NCBI GenBank assembly: GCA_900471515.1
Contig: UCFC01000037.1
Span: 1 to 35,678, forward strand
Direction: 5' to 3'
DNA from: Hyphomicrobiales bacterium
GTDB lineage: Bacteria; Pseudomonadota; Alphaproteobacteria; Rhizobiales; Rhizobiaceae
Length of the DNA stretch: 35,678 nucleotides
Shown here: in pieces, positions 32,083-35,678 of the stretch
Layout of the letters: each line of letters starts with the position of its first letter
How positions within the stretch are numbered: position 1 is the stretch's first letter
Program-made: the position numbers and the translations under genes
Notes under the pieces: model-generated
Databases searched by the model: none
The model's input: the letters and a program-made list of their open reading frames with translations, nothing else
Told to the model about the DNA's origin: nothing

Positions 32083-32853
32083 ATGAGCGTCATGTCTGCA
32101 CAATTTCCCGAGTTCAGGGACCGAACGGTGCTGGTGAGCGGCGGCGGTTCGGGCATCGGCGCTGCCCTCGTCGAAGGTTTCGCAAGGCAGGGTGCAAAGG
32201 TCTCCTTTCTCGACATTGCCGAGGGCGAGAGCCTTGACCTGGTGCAACGGCTGGCCGGAGAGACGGCGCATCCGGTCAGCTTCCATCATACCGATCTGCG
32301 CGATATCGACGCCGTCAGGCGAACGGTGAACGCGGTTGTCGAAAAGTCCGGGCCGATCCGGGTGCTCGTCAACAATGCCGCCTGGGACGACCGGCACGAA
32401 TTCGACGATGTGACCGAGGACTATTGGGACAACAACCAGGCGGTCAACCTGCGCCACGTCTTCTTCACTTCACAGGCTGCTGCGCCTTCGATGCGGGCGG
32501 CCGGCGGCGGGGCGATCATCAACATGTCGTCGATCGCCTTCAAGCTGAACATGGGCGTCTTTCCCGCCTATGCTGCCGCCAAGGCGGCCGTCATCGGCCT
32601 GACGAAGAGCATGGCCGGACGGCTTGGGCCCGAGAATATCCGCGTCAACTGCATCCTGCCGGGCATGGTTGTGACCGAGCGGCAGATGAAGCTGTGGCTG
32701 ACGGAGGAAAGCATTGCCCGCTCCGTGCAGCGGCAGTGCCTGAAGATCGTCCTGAAGGCGGACGCGATCGTCGGTCCTGCCCTTTTTCTTGCATCCGACT
32801 GCGCCGCCGGCATGACCGCGCAGTCCCTAATCGTCGATGGAGGCGTTCTCTGA
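32083..32853 (+). CDS. SDR family sugar dehydrogenase (probable D-galactose 1-dehydrogenase)
   Basis: A 256-residue short-chain dehydrogenase. NAD(P) motif SGGGSGIGAA (19-28), NNAA at 97-100, and the catalytic Ser150, Tyr163 and Lys167 (PAYAAAKAAV). By context it oxidises a sugar to its lactone in the cytosol: the next genes encode the 2-keto-3-deoxy-galactonate kinase and aldolase and a lactonase, so D-galactose (perhaps also L-arabinose) is the likely substrate. Substrate specificity cannot be read from the SDR core alone. GGAGGAG precedes the ATG. The stop overlaps the next start (TGATG), so translation is coupled. Confidence 0.85.
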   Translation: MSVMSAQFPEFRDRTVLVSGGGSGIGAALVEGFARQGAKVSFLDIAEGESLDLVQRLAGETAHPVSFHHTDLRDIDAVRRTVNAVVEKSGPIRVLVNNAAWDDRHEFDDVTEDYWDNNQAVNLRHVFFTSQAAAPSMRAAGGGAIINMSSIAFKLNMGVFPAYAAAKAAVIGLTKSMAGRLGPENIRVNCILPGMVVTERQMKLWLTEESIARSVQRQCLKIVLKADAIVGPALFLASDCAAGMTAQSLIVDGGVL

Positions 32854-33770
32854 TGGCAAATCCCGCTTATGTCGCGGTGGACTGGGGCACCAGCAGCTTC
32901 CGGCTCTGGCTTGTCGGTGCCGACGGCAATGTTCTTGCCGAGCGGCGAAGCGGCGAAGGCATGACGACGGCCGCCAAAACAGGCTTTTCCGAGGTACTTT
33001 CAGCACATCTCGCAGCCGTCGAAGCGCCTGATAACCTGCCGGTTATCGTCTGCGGCATGGCCGGAGCGCGGCAGGGCTGGGTGGAAGCCGGTTATATCGA
33101 CGTGCCGGCGTCTCTGTCCTCGATCCTGACCGGGGCCGTTTCGGTGCCCGGCGAAAGCCGCGACGTGCGCATCCTGCCGGGTCTCGCCCAGCGCGATGCG
33201 GCCACTCCCGATGTCATACGCGGCGAGGAAACGCAGCTTCTCGGCGCGCTCGGGCCTGAGAGCAAGGGTACGCAAGCCGTCTGCATGCCCGGCACGCATT
33301 CCAAATGGGTGCATGTCAGCGACGGCAGGGTCACCGGCTTTTCCACCTTCATGACCGGCGAACTGTTCGACGCCATCAGCAAACACACGATCCTCACGCA
33401 TGCGGTTGCCGGCGCCGAGGACCAGCCGGCAGACGCAGCCGCCTTCGAGGCTGCTGTCGCCGCCGCCTTCAGGCGGCCGGCGCTCGCGTCAAACCTGCTT
33501 TTCACTGCCCGTTCCGGCCAGCTCCTGCACGGTATTTCGGCTGCGGCGGCGCAAGCCAAGCTCTCCGGCACGCTGATCGGCCTCGAAATCGCCGGCGCGT
33601 TGCAGGATGCCGGCAAGGATACGGCCGTTACGCTGGTGGCTTCCGGGCGGCTGCAGGCGCTTTACGAGCAGGCGTTCGACACGCTCTCCCTCTCCTTCAC
33701 CGCCATCGATGCCGATGCCGCCGTTCGCGGCGGGCTTTCGGCCGCTGCAAGAGCCATCTGGCCGAACTGA
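32853..33770 (+). CDS. dgoK: 2-dehydro-3-deoxygalactonokinase
   Basis: A 305-residue sugar-acid kinase of the actin-like ATPase fold. The N-terminal phosphate loop reads AVDWGTSSFRLWL (8-20); CGMAGARQGWVEAGY, the second ATP motif MPGTHSKWVHV and FSTFMTGELFDAI follow, as in the DgoK family. It phosphorylates 2-keto-3-deoxy-D-galactonate at C6, the third step of De Ley-Doudoroff galactose breakdown. The start ATG 32853 overlaps the SDR stop. dgoA follows after 32 nt. Confidence 0.93.
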   Translation: MANPAYVAVDWGTSSFRLWLVGADGNVLAERRSGEGMTTAAKTGFSEVLSAHLAAVEAPDNLPVIVCGMAGARQGWVEAGYIDVPASLSSILTGAVSVPGESRDVRILPGLAQRDAATPDVIRGEETQLLGALGPESKGTQAVCMPGTHSKWVHVSDGRVTGFSTFMTGELFDAISKHTILTHAVAGAEDQPADAAAFEAAVAAAFRRPALASNLLFTARSGQLLHGISAAAAQAKLSGTLIGLEIAGALQDAGKDTAVTLVASGRLQALYEQAFDTLSLSFTAIDADAAVRGGLSAAARAIWPN

Positions 33771-33802
33771 ACCATCCGGCCGAACCGAGAAAGATATTTT
33801 CC

Positions 33803-34435
33803 ATGAACCGTATCCCCTTCCCCGACATGAAGCGTCCGCTGATTGCCATTCTGCGCGGCATCAAGCCCGCCGAAACCGAAGCCGTGATCGGCGCGCTGAT
33901 CGAAAACGGCCTGACGGCGATCGAAATCCCGCTCAACTCGCCGGAACCGTTCAAATCCATCGAGATCGCGGCGAAGATGGCGCCCGGCAACGTGCTGATC
34001 GGCGCCGGCACCGTGCTGACCACCGAAGCGGTCGACAGCCTCGACGCGGCCGGCGGCAAGCTGCTGGTGACGCCGAACGTGGAACCCGACGTCATCATCC
34101 GCGCACGCGACTACGGCATGGTGACGATGCCCGGCGTCTTCACGCCGACCGAAGCGCTGCAGGCGGCCCGCGCGGGCGCGACCGGCCTCAAGTTCTTCCC
34201 GGCGAGTGTCCTCGGACCATCCGGCATCACGGCGATCCGCGCCATCCTGCCGCCGGAACTGGTGATTGCGGCGGTCGGCGGCGTATCGGACAAGAACTTC
34301 TCCGACTATACCAAGGCCGGCATCTTCGCCTTCGGCCTCGGCACCAGCATCTACAAGCCGGGAATGACCGCCGCGGAGGTTGCCGAGCGCGCCAAGGCGA
34401 CCATCTTAGCCTATGACGCAGCCATAGGAGCATAG
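33803..34435 (+). CDS. dgoA: 2-dehydro-3-deoxy-6-phosphogalactonate aldolase
   Basis: A 210-residue KDPG/KDPGal class I aldolase. Schiff-base Lys130 in GLKFFPASVLGPSG, Glu41 in AIEIPLNSPEP, and the phosphate-binding GGVSDKNF and GLGTSIYKPG near the end. RGIKPAETEAVIGALIENG at the start is typical of DgoA rather than Eda. It splits the phosphorylated sugar acid into pyruvate and glyceraldehyde 3-phosphate. The product of dgoK is its substrate, and the two genes are adjacent. The lactonase gene follows within 5 nt. Confidence 0.93.
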   Translation: MNRIPFPDMKRPLIAILRGIKPAETEAVIGALIENGLTAIEIPLNSPEPFKSIEIAAKMAPGNVLIGAGTVLTTEAVDSLDAAGGKLLVTPNVEPDVIIRARDYGMVTMPGVFTPTEALQAARAGATGLKFFPASVLGPSGITAIRAILPPELVIAAVGGVSDKNFSDYTKAGIFAFGLGTSIYKPGMTAAEVAERAKATILAYDAAIGA

Positions 34436-34439
34436 GCAT

Positions 34440-35327
34440 ATGACTGATATTTATGAATTCGAGGGCAAAACACTTTGCAACACCAATTCGGTTCTCGGTG
34501 AAGGCCCGACCTACGATCCCGATACGGACACCGTCTGGTGGTTCAATATTCTCGGCAAGGAGCTCCACGAGCTCAATCTTTCGAGCGGCGAAAAGAAGGT
34601 GCATCCGCTGCCCATGATGGCAAGCGTGCTGGCCCGCATCGACAGCGGCCGCCAGCTGCTGGCGACCGAGGAAGGGCTGTTCGTGCGCGACATCGCCAGC
34701 GGCAGCCTGACCTTCTATGCCGCGCTCGAAAACGACAAGCCGGAGAACCGTTCCAACGACGGGCGCACGCATCCTTCGGGTGCGCTCTGGATCGGCACGA
34801 TGAGCAAGCGGGCCGAACAGCAGGCAGGCGCCATCTACCATGTGGCCGCCGGCAAGGTGACGAAGCTCTTCAGCGGCGTCAGCATTCCAAACTCCATCTG
34901 CTTCTCGCCCGACGGTACGATCGGCTATTTTACGGATACCCGGATCAGCCGCCTGATGCGGGTCATGGTCGATCCGCAGACGGGCCTGCCGGCCGGCGAA
35001 CCGATCGTGATGGTCGACAGCATGGACGACCCCGGCGGACTGGACGGTTCGGTCTGCGACGCAGACGGCTATATCTGGAACGCCCGCTGGGGTGCCGGCG
35101 TCGTCGACCGCTACAGCCCCGACGGTTTGCGTATCGCCCGCTACAGGGTGCCGGCCGCACAGCCTTCCTGCCCCGCCTTCATCGGTGCCAATGCCGACCG
35201 GCTGGCGGTCACGACCGCCTGGGAGGGACTGGACGAGGATGCCCGCTCGACCCAACCGAGCGCCGGCGCCCTCCTGGAACTCGGCATCAGCGTGAAGGGC
35301 GTTTTCGACCCCGCCTTCGTGATCTGA
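34440..35327 (+). CDS. SMP-30/gluconolactonase family sugar lactonase
   Basis: A 295-residue six-bladed beta-propeller lactonase. Metal ligands expected for the family are visible: Glu21 in LGEGPTYD, Asn151 in SIPNSICFSPDG, and Asp202 in GGLDGSVCDADGY; RSNDGRTHPSGALWIGTM (104-121) is the substrate loop. It opens sugar lactones such as galactono-1,4-lactone, the product of the SDR in this operon. It sits 5 nt after dgoA and is followed by an intrinsic terminator, so it is the last gene of the unit. The dehydratase that would turn galactonate into 2-keto-3-deoxygalactonate is not among these genes. Confidence 0.9.
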   Translation: MTDIYEFEGKTLCNTNSVLGEGPTYDPDTDTVWWFNILGKELHELNLSSGEKKVHPLPMMASVLARIDSGRQLLATEEGLFVRDIASGSLTFYAALENDKPENRSNDGRTHPSGALWIGTMSKRAEQQAGAIYHVAAGKVTKLFSGVSIPNSICFSPDGTIGYFTDTRISRLMRVMVDPQTGLPAGEPIVMVDSMDDPGGLDGSVCDADGYIWNARWGAGVVDRYSPDGLRIARYRVPAAQPSCPAFIGANADRLAVTTAWEGLDEDARSTQPSAGALLELGISVKGVFDPAFVI

Positions 35328-35352
35328 CGCAGAAACACCGCCGTTCGCCAAG

Positions 35353-35377
35353 GCGCTCCCGGACAGGGGCGCTTTTT
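35353..35377 (+). terminator. Rho-independent terminator of the galactose operon
   Basis: GCGCTCC (35353-35359) pairs with GGGGCGC (35366-35372), with one G-U pair, around a 6-nt loop and is followed by TTTTT (35373-35377). It lies 26 nt past the lactonase stop. Confidence 0.8.
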
Positions 35378-35485
35378 GCGTTGCCGGCGCAATATTTCGG
35401 CTGAAGTTCCCCGAAAATCGCAAAATTTTCCGTATCTTCGTCCGGAACCAATAGGCCTACCGGTCATTTCACTCTTGAACCGGCG

Positions 35486-35517
35486 CGGCAGGAACGCCTG
35501 AAAAACAGGCACTGCCG
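35486..35517 (+). promoter_or_regulatory. Two-step hairpin in the leader of the last gene
   Basis: CGGCAG (35486-35491) pairs with CTGCCG (35512-35517), and inside it GCCTG (35496-35500) pairs with CAGGC (35506-35510) around AAAAA. It ends 37 nt before the ATG at 35555, so it should be in the 5' untranslated mRNA. It has no T-run and is not a terminator; a role in stability or control is possible. Confidence 0.5.
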
Positions 35518-35554
35518 GGCCAGGGATCACTCAAGGAACAAAGGTAGGTTCGAA

Positions 35555-35678
35555 ATGACACGCAAACTTCTGACGACCGTTGCCGCTGGCGCCCTGTTTG
35601 CCACGGCCTTCGTACCGGCGGCATTTTCGCAGACCGCTCCGCAGCCGGCGAGCCCCGCCGCCCCGACGCAGTCTGCCC
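35555..35678 (+). CDS. Exported protein, N-terminal part (cut by window end)
   Basis: Only 41 residues are visible. They form a good Sec signal peptide (MTRKLLTTVAAGALFATAFV, cleavage near AFS-QTA at about 25) followed by a Pro/Ala-rich stretch (QPASPAAPTQSA). AAGGTAGG precedes the ATG. Rhizobial PRC-barrel domain proteins often start this way, but the visible part does not allow a family call. Confidence 0.7.
   Translation, partial: MTRKLLTTVAAGALFATAFVPAAFSQTAPQPASPAAPTQSA

Noticed and set aside
35430..35470. An EcfG-type general stress promoter (GGAAC-N16/17-CGTT) before the last gene
   Set aside because: GGAAC is present but no CGTT follows at the right distance.

Overview
The window looks like a stretch of core chromosome from an alphaproteobacterium of the Rhizobiaceae (Rhizobium/Agrobacterium-like). 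Reasons: GC-rich coding sequence with strong codon bias; a split ATP synthase Fo operon (atpI-B-E-b'-b) with two different b-type subunits; rhizobial-type promoter spacing (CTTGAC-N17-CTATGT) upstream of it; an HPE1-like small secreted protein; and a De Ley-Doudoroff galactose operon. The genus is inferred from protein resemblance recalled from memory, not from a search. No rRNA, tRNA, CRISPR array, prophage or insertion sequence was seen.

Layout, left to right. 1-6864: the start of a chemotaxis receptor (cut by the window edge), an HPE1-like periplasmic protein, purD, a DUF2207 membrane protein, a class I aroA and lemA, all on the minus strand. 6966-9760: glyQ, a vapBC-type toxin-antitoxin pair whose PIN toxin is frameshifted, a 63-residue membrane protein and a cytosolic SppA-type peptidase, also minus. 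9983-13457: the manganese transporter mntH (plus), a methyltransferase and a DUF2007 protein (minus), and a polyprenyl diphosphate synthase with a TTG start (plus). 13656-16943: a secreted TPR protein, ispE and moaB in tight tandem (plus). 16964-18083: a small secreted protein and a degenerate glycosyltransferase (minus). 18223-20518: a radical SAM protein, a five-unit tandem array of a 56-bp palindromic repeat, and rnhB (plus). 20681-23507: the ATP synthase Fo operon with its terminator and promoter (minus). 23716-28052: a SleB-type cell wall hydrolase and a corA-kup pair for Mg and K transport (minus). 28455-30887: an Mrp/ApbC ATPase without a single cysteine, a large hairpin, and a LuxR-type regulator (minus). 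31145-35377: an iclR repressor gene divergent from a four-gene operon (SDR dehydrogenase, dgoK, dgoA, SMP-30 lactonase) with an operator and a terminator. The last gene is the start of an exported protein cut by the window end.

Working together: the right-hand operon encodes oxidation of a sugar (probably D-galactose), lactone opening, phosphorylation and aldol cleavage; the dehydratase step is not in the window. corA and kup share a transcript for cation uptake. The Fo genes are transcribed as one unit.

No complete undescribed system is evident. The items most worth a second look are the tandem 56-bp palindromic array and its solitary relative 2 kb away, the cysteine-free Mrp with a His-rich linker, the one-base frameshift in the PIN toxin, the 72-nt hairpin upstream of apbC, and the EPSP synthase with Phe at position 101 placed between lemA and its usual DUF2207 partner.
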